From NCBI GenBank assembly GCA_946529195.1, contig CAMMZE010000057.1:1-6755 (forward strand): a stretch of DNA of 6,755 nt, written 5' to 3'. Positions 1 through 6,157 of the stretch are shown here, piece by piece (position 1 is the first letter of the stretch; every line of letters begins with the position of its first letter). A program made the translations under genes and the position numbers. The stretch is from an uncultured Lachnospiraceae bacterium (GTDB lineage: Bacteria; Bacillota_A; Clostridia; Lachnospirales; Lachnospiraceae). Below the pieces are notes generated by a model. The model did not search any database and was not told where the DNA came from. It saw only the letters and a list, made by a program, of their open reading frames with translations.

Positions 1-157
1 TATGGTGATCGATGATATCCTGATGGAGATTTCCGAGCAGGCAGAGTTTACAAAAAGCCTTTCGGGCAGGGGATTTGTCTGTACCATCATCGGAAGCTCT
101 AAACCGAAAGAGAATGTGCAGTACAATCCGGGCCTGGAACAGATCACAGGGATCTGA
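1..157 (+). CDS. C-terminal fragment of an unrecognised protein (5' end outside window)
   Basis: An open frame enters from the left edge (full codons from position 2) and ends at TGA 155-157, giving about 51 residues. The visible part contains the segments VIDDILMEISEQAEF and GRGFVCTIIGSSKPK and ends in NPGLEQITGI. I do not recognise the family, and no catalytic or metal-binding motif is evident in this piece. An ATG lies at 2-4, but nothing upstream is visible, so whether it is a start or an internal methionine cannot be decided. The reading is supported by protein-like composition and by the stop falling just before an AT-rich promoter region. No GC-rich intrinsic terminator follows the stop, so transcription may run on towards the tRNA. 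Confidence 0.6.
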   Translation, partial: MVIDDILMEISEQAEFTKSLSGRGFVCTIIGSSKPKENVQYNPGLEQITGI

Positions 158-197
158 TTGATTTTTGAAAAAACACCCTGCTTTTTGTAAAAAAGTG

Positions 198-226
198 TTG
201 ACACACGCAGGGGGAAATGGTATCAT
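198..226 (+). promoter_or_regulatory. Strong sigma-A-type promoter for tRNA-Leu
   Basis: A perfect -35 TTGACA (198-203) is followed after exactly 17 bp by -10 TATCAT (221-226, five of six consensus bases). A TGG precedes the -10, giving an extended -10 element. A- and T-tracts at about 161-194, just upstream of the -35, resemble an UP element of the kind found at stable-RNA promoters (inference). Transcription should start near 232-234, leaving a leader of about 28 nt before the tRNA. The leader can form a small hairpin: TGTCG 233-237 pairs with CGACA 241-245. Confidence 0.85.
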
Positions 227-261
227 TCTTCTTGTCGGGTCGACAGACTCGGTGAATGCAC

Positions 262-346
262 GCAGTCGTGGCGGAATTGGCATACGCGCTAGACTAAGGA
301 TCTAGTCCGGGATAACTGGGTGCGGGTTCAAGTCCCGCCGACTGCA
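262..346 (+). tRNA. tRNA-Leu with anticodon AAG
   Basis: This is a complete type II tRNA with a long variable arm. The acceptor stem GCAGTCG (262-268) pairs perfectly with CGACTGC (339-345), and A346 is the discriminator base. The D-stem is GCG/CGC (271-273 with 285-287). The anticodon stem is CTAGA/TCTAG (289-293 with 301-305) around the loop CTAAGGA (294-300), so the anticodon is AAG at 296-298. The variable arm spans about 306-321. The T-stem GCGGG/CCCGC (322-326 with 334-338) closes the loop TTCAAGT. CCA is not encoded. The anticodon reads CUU codons; if A34 is deaminated to inosine by TadA it could also read CUC and CUA. Bacterial leucine tRNAs usually carry GAG, CAG, UAG, CAA or UAA, so wobble A is uncommon. 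One base change (T to A at 296) separates it from the common TAG form. Confidence 0.95.
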
Positions 347-347
347 T

Positions 348-390
348 GAAAGTCTTGGATTCGCAAGTTTCCAAGACTTTCTTTCGTTTT
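348..390 (+). terminator. Hairpin directly after the tRNA; probable leaky intrinsic terminator
   Basis: GAAAGTCTTGGA (348-359) and TCCAAGACTTTC (370-381) form a perfect 12-bp stem with a 10-nt loop. A broken T-tract, TTTCGTTTT (382-390), follows. The stem begins two bases after the tRNA discriminator, so it probably ends the tRNA transcript and may also mark the 3' processing end. The stem is only moderately GC-rich and the T-run is interrupted by CG, so some read-through into the NusG-II gene is plausible. I found no separate promoter for that gene. Confidence 0.7.
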
Positions 391-423
391 AGGACTTTTT
401 TTGGAGAAGAAAGGCGGCAGGAG

Positions 424-789
424 TTGAAGAAAAAGGATCTGATCCTGATTATTGTTCTGCTGGCGGTCGCAGCGGCTGGTCTCTTTGCGGTAAAAGTCCT
501 GCAAAGCGGCGGAGGCGCGCAGGTCGTGATCCGCATAGACGGCAGCGAGTACGGGACCTATCCTCTGTCGGAGGACCAGACAATCGAGGTTGACAATTCC
601 TACGGGCACAATGTGGTCGTGATCGAAGATGGCAGTGTACACATGGAGGAGGCGGATTGTCCGGATCTGATCTGTGTAAAGCATGCACCGATCAGTCACA
701 ACCGTGAGACCATTATCTGTCTGCCTCACAAACTGGTCGTGGAGGTAACAGGAGGAAAAGATGGCGCAGTGGATGCCACGGCGCAGTGA
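424..789 (+). CDS. Membrane-anchored NusG domain II-containing protein
   Basis: This 121-residue protein has a lysine-rich N-terminus, one hydrophobic segment (about residues 5-25) and an extracytoplasmic beta-rich domain. The domain carries the NusG domain II (DUF1312-like) signature: CPDLIC (C79 to C84) and a later C99-L-P-H-K followed by a hydrophobic strand. Despite the name, these proteins are not transcription factors NusG; they are small exported proteins often coded next to Gx-family membrane proteins in redox or quinone loci. The exact biochemical role is unknown. TTG 424 is preferred as start because the membrane segment follows at once and purine-rich sites (AAAGG 410-414, AGGAG 419-423) lie upstream, although neither has ideal spacing. 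An in-frame ATG at 346 would lie on the last base of the tRNA and read through the terminator hairpin, so it is unlikely. The stop overlaps the ribosome binding site of the next gene, indicating an operon. Confidence 0.85.
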   Translation: MKKKDLILIIVLLAVAAAGLFAVKVLQSGGGAQVVIRIDGSEYGTYPLSEDQTIEVDNSYGHNVVVIEDGSVHMEEADCPDLICVKHAPISHNRETIICLPHKLVVEVTGGKDGAVDATAQ

Positions 790-799
790 GGAGCATCAT

Positions 800-1291
800 A
801 TGTCTACGAAGAAAATTACACTCAGTGCCCTCATGGTGGCACTGGCTATGATACTGAGCTACCTGGAAGCTATGATCCCCTTCTCTTTCGGGATCCCCGG
901 GATCAAGCTGGGACTGGCCAATCTGGTGGTGCTGACAGCACTTTACCTGTTCGGGCCTGCGCAGGCACTGCTCATATCCGTTGCCAGGATCTTTCTGATC
1001 TCCATTACCTTTGGCAGCATGGCAGCCCTGGTCTACAGTCTGGCCGGCGGTATTTTAAGCTTTGTGGTAATGCTGATCCTGTCCAGGATCAAGGGCTTTT
1101 CTGTCATCGGCGTCAGCGTAGCCGGCGGTGTCAGCCACAATATAGGCCAGCTGATCGCGGCGGCTCTGGTCGTCGAGAATCTGAATCTTCTTTTTTATTT
1201 CCCGGTCCTTCTGGCGGCCGGCGTGATTACCGGTCTGCTGATCGGAATCGCAGTGAAGGCGATTTTGCCTGCCCTTCAGAAAGCACAGTAA
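800..1291 (+). CDS. Gx transporter family / heptaprenyl diphosphate synthase component I-like membrane protein
   Basis: This 163-residue, almost entirely hydrophobic protein has about five membrane segments. It carries the family motifs GIKLGLAN (34-41, after a GIP turn) and GGVSHNIGQL (108-117). The family is annotated as 'heptaprenyl diphosphate synthase component I' or 'Gx transporter'. Its fold resembles the substrate-binding S components of ECF transporters, and an AxxxA motif (A10, A14) in the first helix fits that idea (inference). Substrate is unknown; quinone or isoprenoid-related transport is the usual guess. ATG 800 is chosen because the protein then starts MSTKKITLSALM as relatives do, with GAGGAG (788-793) six bases upstream. 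ATG 761, in frame with AGGAGG (750-755) five bases upstream, would add a 13-residue hydrophilic extension and overlap the previous gene by 29 bp. It is translationally coupled to the NusG-II gene. Confidence 0.85.
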   Translation: MSTKKITLSALMVALAMILSYLEAMIPFSFGIPGIKLGLANLVVLTALYLFGPAQALLISVARIFLISITFGSMAALVYSLAGGILSFVVMLILSRIKGFSVIGVSVAGGVSHNIGQLIAAALVVENLNLLFYFPVLLAAGVITGLLIGIAVKAILPALQKAQ

Positions 1292-1312
1292 AGCGCGGCC
1301 AAGTGCGTGCTT
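1291..1312 (+). other. Weak stem-loop at the end of the Gx gene
   Basis: AAGCGCG (1291-1297) can pair with CGTGCTT (1306-1312), giving seven pairs including one G-U, around an 8-nt loop. The following sequence is A/T-rich (TTAATATTTC) rather than a true T-run. It could partly terminate or protect the two-gene transcript before gltX, but it is weaker than the other terminators in the window. Confidence 0.25.
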
Positions 1313-1344
1313 AATATTTCATATAATAATTGGAGTTGACAGTT

Positions 1345-2808
1345 ATGGCTAAGAAAATCAGAACCAGATTTGCACCGAGCCCTACAGGCAAGATGCATGT
1401 AGGCAATCTCAGAACAGCACTTTACGCATACCTGATCGCAAAGCATGAGGACGGCGATTTCCTCCTTCGTATCGAGGATACCGACCAGGAGCGCGAGATG
1501 GAAGGCGCGGTAGATATCATCAACAGAACCCTGGAGCTGACAGGGCTGACCCATGATGAGGGTCCGGATAAGGATGGCGGCGTAGGTCCTTATGTACAGA
1601 GTGAGAGACAGAAGGCCGGTATCTATATGAAGTACGCCAAGATGCTGGTCGACAAGGGTGAGGCTTATTACTGTTTCTGCAGTGAAGAGCGTCTGGCCGG
1701 CCTGCATACTATGGTCGGCGGCAAGGAGATCTTCCGCTATGACAAGCACTGCCTCCACCTGAGCAAGGAAGAAGTAGAGGAGAAGCTGGCAGCAGGCATG
1801 CCTTTTGTTATTCGCCAGAATAATCCTCTGGAAGGCACAACAACATTCCATGACAATATTTACGGAGATATTTCCGTTCCCAATGAGGAGCTGGATGACA
1901 TGATCCTGATCAAGTCCGACGGCTTCCCGACTTACAATTTTGCCAATGTTGTAGATGACCATCTGATGGGCATCACCCATGTGGTAAGAGGCAATGAATA
2001 TCTTTCCTCCTCTCCCAAGTACAACCGTCTTTATGATGCCTTTGGCTGGGAGGTGCCGGAGTACATCCACTGCCCGCTGATTACCAATGAAGAGCACCAG
2101 AAGCTGAGCAAGAGAAGCGGCCATTCCTCCTTTGAGGACCTGCTGGAGCAGGGCTTCCTGAAGGAAGCTATTGTCAACTATGTAGCCCTTCTGGGATGGA
2201 GTCCGGAGGACAATCAGGAGATCTTCTCTCTGGATGAGCTGGTGAAGAAGTTTGACTACCATCATATCGGCAAGGCTCCCGCGGTCTTTGATATGGTCAA
2301 GCTCCGCTGGATGAACGGCGAGTACTTAAAGCGCATGGATCCGGAGGAGTTCTGCAAGCAGGCCATGCCTTATATGAAGGAGTTCATTACCGGTGATGTG
2401 GATTTTGCCAAACTGGCTTCCCTGATCCAGACCAGGATCGAGACCTTCCTGGACATCCGCGATCAGGCCGATTTCATTGAAAAAGTGCCGGATTATGATT
2501 TGCAGATGTATGTCAATAAAAAGAATAAGACCAATCTGGAGAATTCTCTGGAAATCCTGCGTGAGGTTCTGCCTCTGTTGAAAGAGCAGGAGTCTTTTGC
2601 CAACGATGCCCTTTTTGAGGCTCTGAAAGAATATGCTGCCAAGAAGGAATACAAGGTGGGCAAGGTTATGTGGCCGGTCCGCGTAGCCCTTTCCGGTAAG
2701 CAGATGACGCCCGGCGGAGCGACAGAGATCATGCAGATCCTGGGAAAAGAGACCTCCATTGAGAGGATTGAGACTGCTGTCAGGGCTCTGGAGCAGGCAG
2801 CGGAGTAA
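1345..2808 (+). CDS. gltX: Glutamyl-tRNA synthetase
   Basis: This 487-residue class Ib aminoacyl-tRNA synthetase charges tRNA-Glu with glutamate in the cytoplasm. The N-terminal RFAPSPTG segment leads to the HIGH-type motif HVGN (18-21), followed by RIEDTDQER. The KMSKS-type motif is KLSKR (253-257). The segments [16 protein letters not shown] and LRWMNGEYL are typical of bacterial GltX. C110, C112, C136 and H138 form a CxC-x23-CxH pattern matching the zinc site of the E. coli enzyme. The C-terminal anticodon-binding part ends at residue 487, the usual length. ATG 1345 is preferred over the in-frame TTG at 1330 because GGAG (1332-1335) lies nine bases before it and relatives start with MAKK-like sequences. 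Arginine codons are mainly AGA, CGT and CGC, and I saw no CGG, suggesting high expression. No T-box or clear promoter is visible in the short upstream gap. The helicase gene follows after 7 bp. Confidence 0.97.
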   Translation: MAKKIRTRFAPSPTGKMHVGNLRTALYAYLIAKHEDGDFLLRIEDTDQEREMEGAVDIINRTLELTGLTHDEGPDKDGGVGPYVQSERQKAGIYMKYAKMLVDKGEAYYCFCSEERLAGLHTMVGGKEIFRYDKHCLHLSKEEVEEKLAAGMPFVIRQNNPLEGTTTFHDNIYGDISVPNEELDDMILIKSDGFPTYNFANVVDDHLMGITHVVRGNEYLSSSPKYNRLYDAFGWEVPEYIHCPLITNEEHQKLSKRSGHSSFEDLLEQGFLKEAIVNYVALLGWSPEDNQEIFSLDELVKKFDYHHIGKAPAVFDMVKLRWMNGEYLKRMDPEEFCKQAMPYMKEFITGDVDFAKLASLIQTRIETFLDIRDQADFIEKVPDYDLQMYVNKKNKTNLENSLEILREVLPLLKEQESFANDALFEALKEYAAKKEYKVGKVMWPVRVALSGKQMTPGGATEIMQILGKETSIERIETAVRALEQAAE

Positions 2809-2815
2809 ACAAAAG

Positions 2816-4660
2816 ATGAGACTTAACGATTCACAGCGCAGGGCTGCAGAACATGTGAAAGGCCCTATGATCGTGCTGGCGGGGCCGGGATCCGGCAAGA
2901 CCATGGTGATCACCCACCGGGTCAGCTATCTGATCCGCAGGGCAGGTGTGAATCCCTCAGAGATACTGGTTGTGACATTTACAAGAGCTGCCGCAGATGA
3001 AATGCGGCAGCGTTTTGTTTCTCTGATGAAGGGAGACCAGTTTCCGGTCAGTTTCGGGACCTTCCATGCAGTCTTTTTTACCATTCTCAAGCACAGCTGC
3101 GGCTATACGGCGGACAATATCGTCACGGAAGACCGCAGGCGGGATATCCTGCGGGGGATCCTGGCGGACCTGCAGATGGGCGGGGAAAATATCAATGAGC
3201 TGTGTGAGACGCTGCTGGGCGAGATCGCCAGGGTCAAGGGCAGCCTGTATGATATCGGACATTATTATGCCGTCTCCTGCGGGGCAGAGGAGTTTCGCAG
3301 GATCTACCGGGCTTATAACCGGGCTCTTGCGGCAGAGCGGCTGATCGATTTTGAGGATATGATGGCCAGAACCTTCGACCTGTTTCAGAACAGGCGGGAT
3401 ATCCTCGCGGCCTGGCAGAAGAAGTTCCGTTACATTCTGGTGGATGAGTTTCAGGATATCAGCGCCCTCCAGTATCGTCTGGTCCGTATGCTTGCAGCCC
3501 CTGAAAATAACCTGTTTATCGTAGGAGATGATGATCAGTCCATTTACGGCTTCCGGGGGGCCAGACCGGAGATCATGCTGCATTTTAATAAGGACTATCC
3601 GGATGCCGCTCAGGTGGTTCTGGATGTCAATTACCGGAGCAGAAAGGAAATCGTGAAGGCGGCCCAGTGCCTGATCCGGCACAATAAAAAGCGCTTTCCC
3701 AAAGAGATCCGCTCAGGCCGGGAATCCGGGCAGCCGGTTGCTGTTTATGCGGTGAAAAATCCTGCTGAGCAGCAGAAAAAGATCACGGAACTGATCCGGG
3801 AAGGCTATGAGTCCGGCACTCCTTACGGGCAGATGGCAGTGCTGATGCGGACTGCGGCCCAGGCAAGGCCTTTTTTAGAGCAGCTGATGGAAGCAGGTAT
3901 TCCCTTTCAGATGCAGGATAGTGTCCCCAACCTTTACCGGCACTGGATCTCTGAGGATATTTTTGCCTATATGCGGATCGCAGCAGGTTCTGTGGCCAGA
4001 AGCGATTATCTGCGGATCATCAACAGACCGGGACGATATATCAGCCGGCAGAAGCTGACTTCGGCCAAAGTCGATCTTCGTCAGCTGGCCGGGGAGTTTG
4101 GCAGCCAGCCCTGGATCCGGGAACGGGTTGTAAAGCTGAGGGATGATATTGCTTTGCTGGGGAAAATGACCCCCTATGCGGCTGTTCATTATATTCGGAG
4201 AGGAATCGGTTACGACAGCTTTGTTGCTGAATATGCCCGTCAGCGAAGCCTGGATGAAGAGGAGCTTATGGGCCTGCTGGATGAGCTGCAGGAAGATGCC
4301 CGCGCCTTCCCGACTGCGGATCAGTGGTTTGCCCATATCCGCGATTACAGCGAACAGCTGGAACGCCAGGCCAGACTGAGCAGGGGAAAGAGAGAAGATG
4401 CGGTCACCCTGGCGACCATGCATCATGCCAAGGGATTGGAATATGATCTGGTATTTCTCCCGGATGCCAATGAGCGCATTACGCCTCATCACAAGGCACA
4501 GCTGGAAAGTGACATCGAGGAGGAAAGGCGGCTCTTTTATGTTGCCATGACAAGGGCAAAAGAAAAACTGTATATTTTCACCCTGAAGGAACGGTACGGG
4601 AAGAAAATGGAGATGTCCCGTTTTGTGAAGGAAATCATGGCCGGCCGCGGGCGTATGTAA
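2816..4660 (+). CDS. UvrD/PcrA/Rep-type superfamily 1A ATP-dependent DNA helicase
   Basis: This 614-residue helicase couples ATP hydrolysis to 3'-5' translocation on single-stranded DNA in UvrD-type enzymes. Visible motifs, in order: Q motif LNDSQRRAAEH (3-13); Walker A AGPGSGKT (22-29); motif Ia VTFTRAAADEM; Walker B with DEFQD (210-214); motif III GDDDQSIYGFRGA (237-249); motif IV NYRS; motif V HHAKGLEYD (536-544); motif VI RRLFYVAMTRAKEKL with R580. All key residues are present, so it should be active. It is about 100 residues shorter than typical PcrA or UvrD and lacks their C-terminal extension, so it is probably an accessory paralogue in repair or fork restart (inference). ATG 2816 is preceded by GGAG (2802-2805) overlapping the end of gltX. 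CGG arginine codons are common here, unlike gltX, suggesting lower expression. Its last codons lie in the first unit of a tandem repeat. Confidence 0.93.
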   Translation: MRLNDSQRRAAEHVKGPMIVLAGPGSGKTMVITHRVSYLIRRAGVNPSEILVVTFTRAAADEMRQRFVSLMKGDQFPVSFGTFHAVFFTILKHSCGYTADNIVTEDRRRDILRGILADLQMGGENINELCETLLGEIARVKGSLYDIGHYYAVSCGAEEFRRIYRAYNRALAAERLIDFEDMMARTFDLFQNRRDILAAWQKKFRYILVDEFQDISALQYRLVRMLAAPENNLFIVGDDDQSIYGFRGARPEIMLHFNKDYPDAAQVVLDVNYRSRKEIVKAAQCLIRHNKKRFPKEIRSGRESGQPVAVYAVKNPAEQQKKITELIREGYESGTPYGQMAVLMRTAAQARPFLEQLMEAGIPFQMQDSVPNLYRHWISEDIFAYMRIAAGSVARSDYLRIINRPGRYISRQKLTSAKVDLRQLAGEFGSQPWIRERVVKLRDDIALLGKMTPYAAVHYIRRGIGYDSFVAEYARQRSLDEEELMGLLDELQEDARAFPTADQWFAHIRDYSEQLERQARLSRGKREDAVTLATMHHAKGLEYDLVFLPDANERITPHHKAQLESDIEEERRLFYVAMTRAKEKLYIFTLKERYGKKMEMSRFVKEIMAGRGRM

Positions 4661-4730
4661 GAACATGACCGGATGCGGGCATATGTTAGAGCATGACCGG
4701 ATACAGGCATATGTAAGAACATATCCTGCA
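4647..4730 (+). repeat. Three 28-bp imperfect tandem repeats with internal dyads
   Basis: The units are 4647-4674, 4675-4702 and 4703-4730. Units 1 and 2 differ at only three positions; unit 3 keeps the first 20 bases well and then diverges. A shared core reads ATGTWAGARCAT, an interrupted dyad. In unit 3 this becomes ATATGT-AAGA-ACATAT (4709-4724), extended by CAGG (4704-4707) and CCTG (4725-4728) with one bulged C. The helicase stop codon (4658-4660) falls inside unit 1. A possible decayed fourth unit starts near 4731. The array ends 13 bp before the -35 of the next promoter, so it could be a set of regulator sites; that is inference. Confidence 0.85.
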
Positions 4731-4743
4731 GGGGGCATAAATC

Positions 4744-4772
4744 TTGACGATGGGACAGGGATAGTCTATAAT
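4744..4772 (+). promoter_or_regulatory. Near-consensus sigma-A promoter for the CNNM/CorC gene
   Basis: The -35 TTGACG (4744-4749) and the perfect -10 TATAAT (4767-4772) are separated by exactly 17 bp. Transcription should start near 4779, leaving about 44 nt of leader before the TTG start at 4823. That leader is too short for a magnesium riboswitch. The tandem repeat array lies immediately upstream. Confidence 0.85.
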
Positions 4773-4822
4773 ATTAGCTAATTACAGTACCGCATTTATA
4801 TGTTGAAAAAGGAGATGGTATA

Positions 4823-6100
4823 TTGGATTCGGGGGACGCCTTGCAGCTCATCACCCTGATTATTCTGCTGGCGCTTTCTGCTTATTTTTCTTCTTCTGAG
4901 ACCGCCCTCATCGGTGTCAGCAGGATTCGGATCCGGGCTCTTGCCGAGGAAGGAAACCGGAGAGCAGTGCTGGTAGGCAAGCTGCAGGACAATCAGCAGA
5001 AGATGCTGAGTGCCATTTTAATTGGAAATAACATTGTGAATCTGTCAGCTTCCTCGCTTTCTACCATGTTAGCGACCAAGGCAGCTATGCAGATCAATAT
5101 CGGTGTCAATACCGCAACCATGGTCGGAATCGCGACCGGTATTCTGACACTCCTGATTCTGATCTTTGGTGAGATCACACCCAAAAATGCCGCGACGATC
5201 AATGCGGAGAAGATGGCCCTGTCACGGGCACCGGCGATTTATGCGCTGACCAGGATCCTGACGCCTGTAATCTATGTGGTCAATATTCTGTCCTCCGGCC
5301 TGATGCGCCTGATGGGGATACGAACGGATGGCAATGGACAGGCGATGACAGAGAGCGAGTTCCTGACCGTTGTCGATGTCGGTCATGAACAGGGTGTGAT
5401 TGAGTCCGATGAGAAAGAACTGATCACCAATGTGGTTGACTTCGGGGATTCGGTCGCCAGTGATGTCATGGTGCCGCGTATTGATGTTACATTTCTGGAT
5501 GTCGAGACCGGATATGAGGAGACGGTAGCGCTTTTCCGGGGAGAAAAGTATTCCAGGATTCCGGTCTATGAAGAGGACAAAGATCATATCATCGGCATTT
5601 TAAATCTCAAGGACCTGTTCTGCTACAGCGGCAGTCCCGAGGATTTTGATATGAGAGCGCTCCTGCGCAAGCCATTTTTCACATATGAGTTCAGAAAGAC
5701 TTCTGATCTGATGGCTTCCATGCGCAGAGATTCGATCAACATCGCCATCGTGCTGGACGAGTACGGAGCGGTTGCCGGCATCCTGACTCTGGAGGATCTT
5801 CTAGAAGAGATCGTCGGAGAGATCCGGGATGAGTATGATGCAGAGGAAACCGATGATATCCGCGAGATATCACCGGGCTGCTTCCTGCTGGATGGCAATA
5901 CCAAACTGGAGGATGTCAACGAGCGCTTTGATCTGAACCTGGAGTCAGAGGACTATGATTCCATTGCCGGACATGTGATGCATGAACTTGGACACATCCC
6001 GGTCAAGGGAGACACAGTCATGCTCGGAGAGATGGTCCTGACTGTCAAAGAAATGGACAGAAACCGGATCGAGACCCTGGTACTGACAATACCGGGCTGA
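4823..6100 (+). CDS. CNNM/CorC family (hemolysin C-like) ion transport protein with DUF21, CBS pair and CorC_HlyC domains
   Basis: This 425-residue membrane protein belongs to the CNNM/CorC/MpfA family, linked to magnesium (and cobalt) export or homeostasis. The DUF21 transmembrane domain (about 1-160) has FSSSETAL (22-29), IGNNIVNL (67-74) and GEITPKN (116-122), the conserved ion-site segments. A cytoplasmic CBS pair follows: CBS1 begins at DVMVPR (214-219), and CBS2 contains VLDEYGAVAGI (310-320) and the acidic LEDLLEEIVGEI stretch. CBS pairs bind ATP-Mg in this family. The C-terminal CorC_HlyC domain covers about 345-425. The length matches the usual 420-450 residues. The TTG start at 4823 is well placed, with AAAGGAG (4808-4814) eight bases upstream and no ATG nearby in frame. 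It has its own strong promoter, preceded by tandem repeats that may be operators. No terminator separates it from mscL. Despite old 'hemolysin' labels, haemolytic activity is not implied. Confidence 0.93.
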   Translation: MDSGDALQLITLIILLALSAYFSSSETALIGVSRIRIRALAEEGNRRAVLVGKLQDNQQKMLSAILIGNNIVNLSASSLSTMLATKAAMQINIGVNTATMVGIATGILTLLILIFGEITPKNAATINAEKMALSRAPAIYALTRILTPVIYVVNILSSGLMRLMGIRTDGNGQAMTESEFLTVVDVGHEQGVIESDEKELITNVVDFGDSVASDVMVPRIDVTFLDVETGYEETVALFRGEKYSRIPVYEEDKDHIIGILNLKDLFCYSGSPEDFDMRALLRKPFFTYEFRKTSDLMASMRRDSINIAIVLDEYGAVAGILTLEDLLEEIVGEIRDEYDAEETDDIREISPGCFLLDGNTKLEDVNERFDLNLESEDYDSIAGHVMHELGHIPVKGDTVMLGEMVLTVKEMDRNRIETLVLTIPG

Positions 6101-6130
6101 TTGATAAAGGGAACAATGTAGTTTTATATA
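6101..6130 (+). promoter_or_regulatory. Candidate promoter for mscL
   Basis: TTGATA (6101-6106, five of six -35 bases) and TATATA (6125-6130) are 18 bp apart in the 57-bp gap before mscL. Transcription would start near 6137, a few bases before the AAGGAG ribosome binding site (6146-6151). A TGATAAA/TTTATCA inverted repeat (6102-6108 and 6134-6140) overlaps the -35 and the start region, and could be an operator or chance. Confidence 0.45.
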
Positions 6131-6157
6131 TTTTTTATCAGAGAGAAGGAGAGCAAC

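Noticed and set aside
161..195. Intrinsic terminator for the left-edge gene
   Set aside because: Only a 6-bp A/T stem (CTTTTT/AAAAAG) is possible and there is no GC-rich core; the tracts fit better as an upstream promoter element.
262..390. tRNA-Leu as an integration (att) site of a mobile element
   Set aside because: No repeat of the tRNA 3' end occurs elsewhere in the window and no integrase gene is present.
346..423. ATG at 346 as start of the NusG-II protein
   Set aside because: It sits on the tRNA discriminator base, has no ribosome binding site, and the added residues would be encoded by the terminator hairpin. The hydrophobic anchor follows directly after TTG 424.
1322..1327. Perfect TATAAT just upstream of gltX as a promoter
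   Set aside because: No acceptable -35 lies 16-18 bp upstream, and the implied transcription start near 1334 would fall within the GGAG ribosome binding site.
1336..1341. TTGACA before the gltX start as a -35 box
   Set aside because: No -10-like hexamer lies about 17 bp downstream, and the site is inside the translation initiation region.
1292..1344. T-box leader for gltX
   Set aside because: The gap is only 53 bp, with no T-box sequence and no long structured leader.
1276..2265. Long antisense open frame (329 codons) opposite gltX
   Set aside because: It is opposite a clearly conserved gene, has no recognisable domain, and its open length follows from the codon composition of gltX.
4647..4730. 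CRISPR array
   Set aside because: The 28-bp units are directly adjacent with no spacers, and there are no cas genes.
4537..4738. Minus-strand frames with repeated peptides opposite the tandem repeats
   Set aside because: The peptide repetition comes only from the 28-bp DNA repeats and from the complement of the helicase gene; no ribosome binding site or family resemblance supports them.
4773..4822. Magnesium riboswitch before the CNNM gene
   Set aside because: The leader is only about 44 nt, far too short for known Mg-sensing aptamers, and shows no terminator-like stem.
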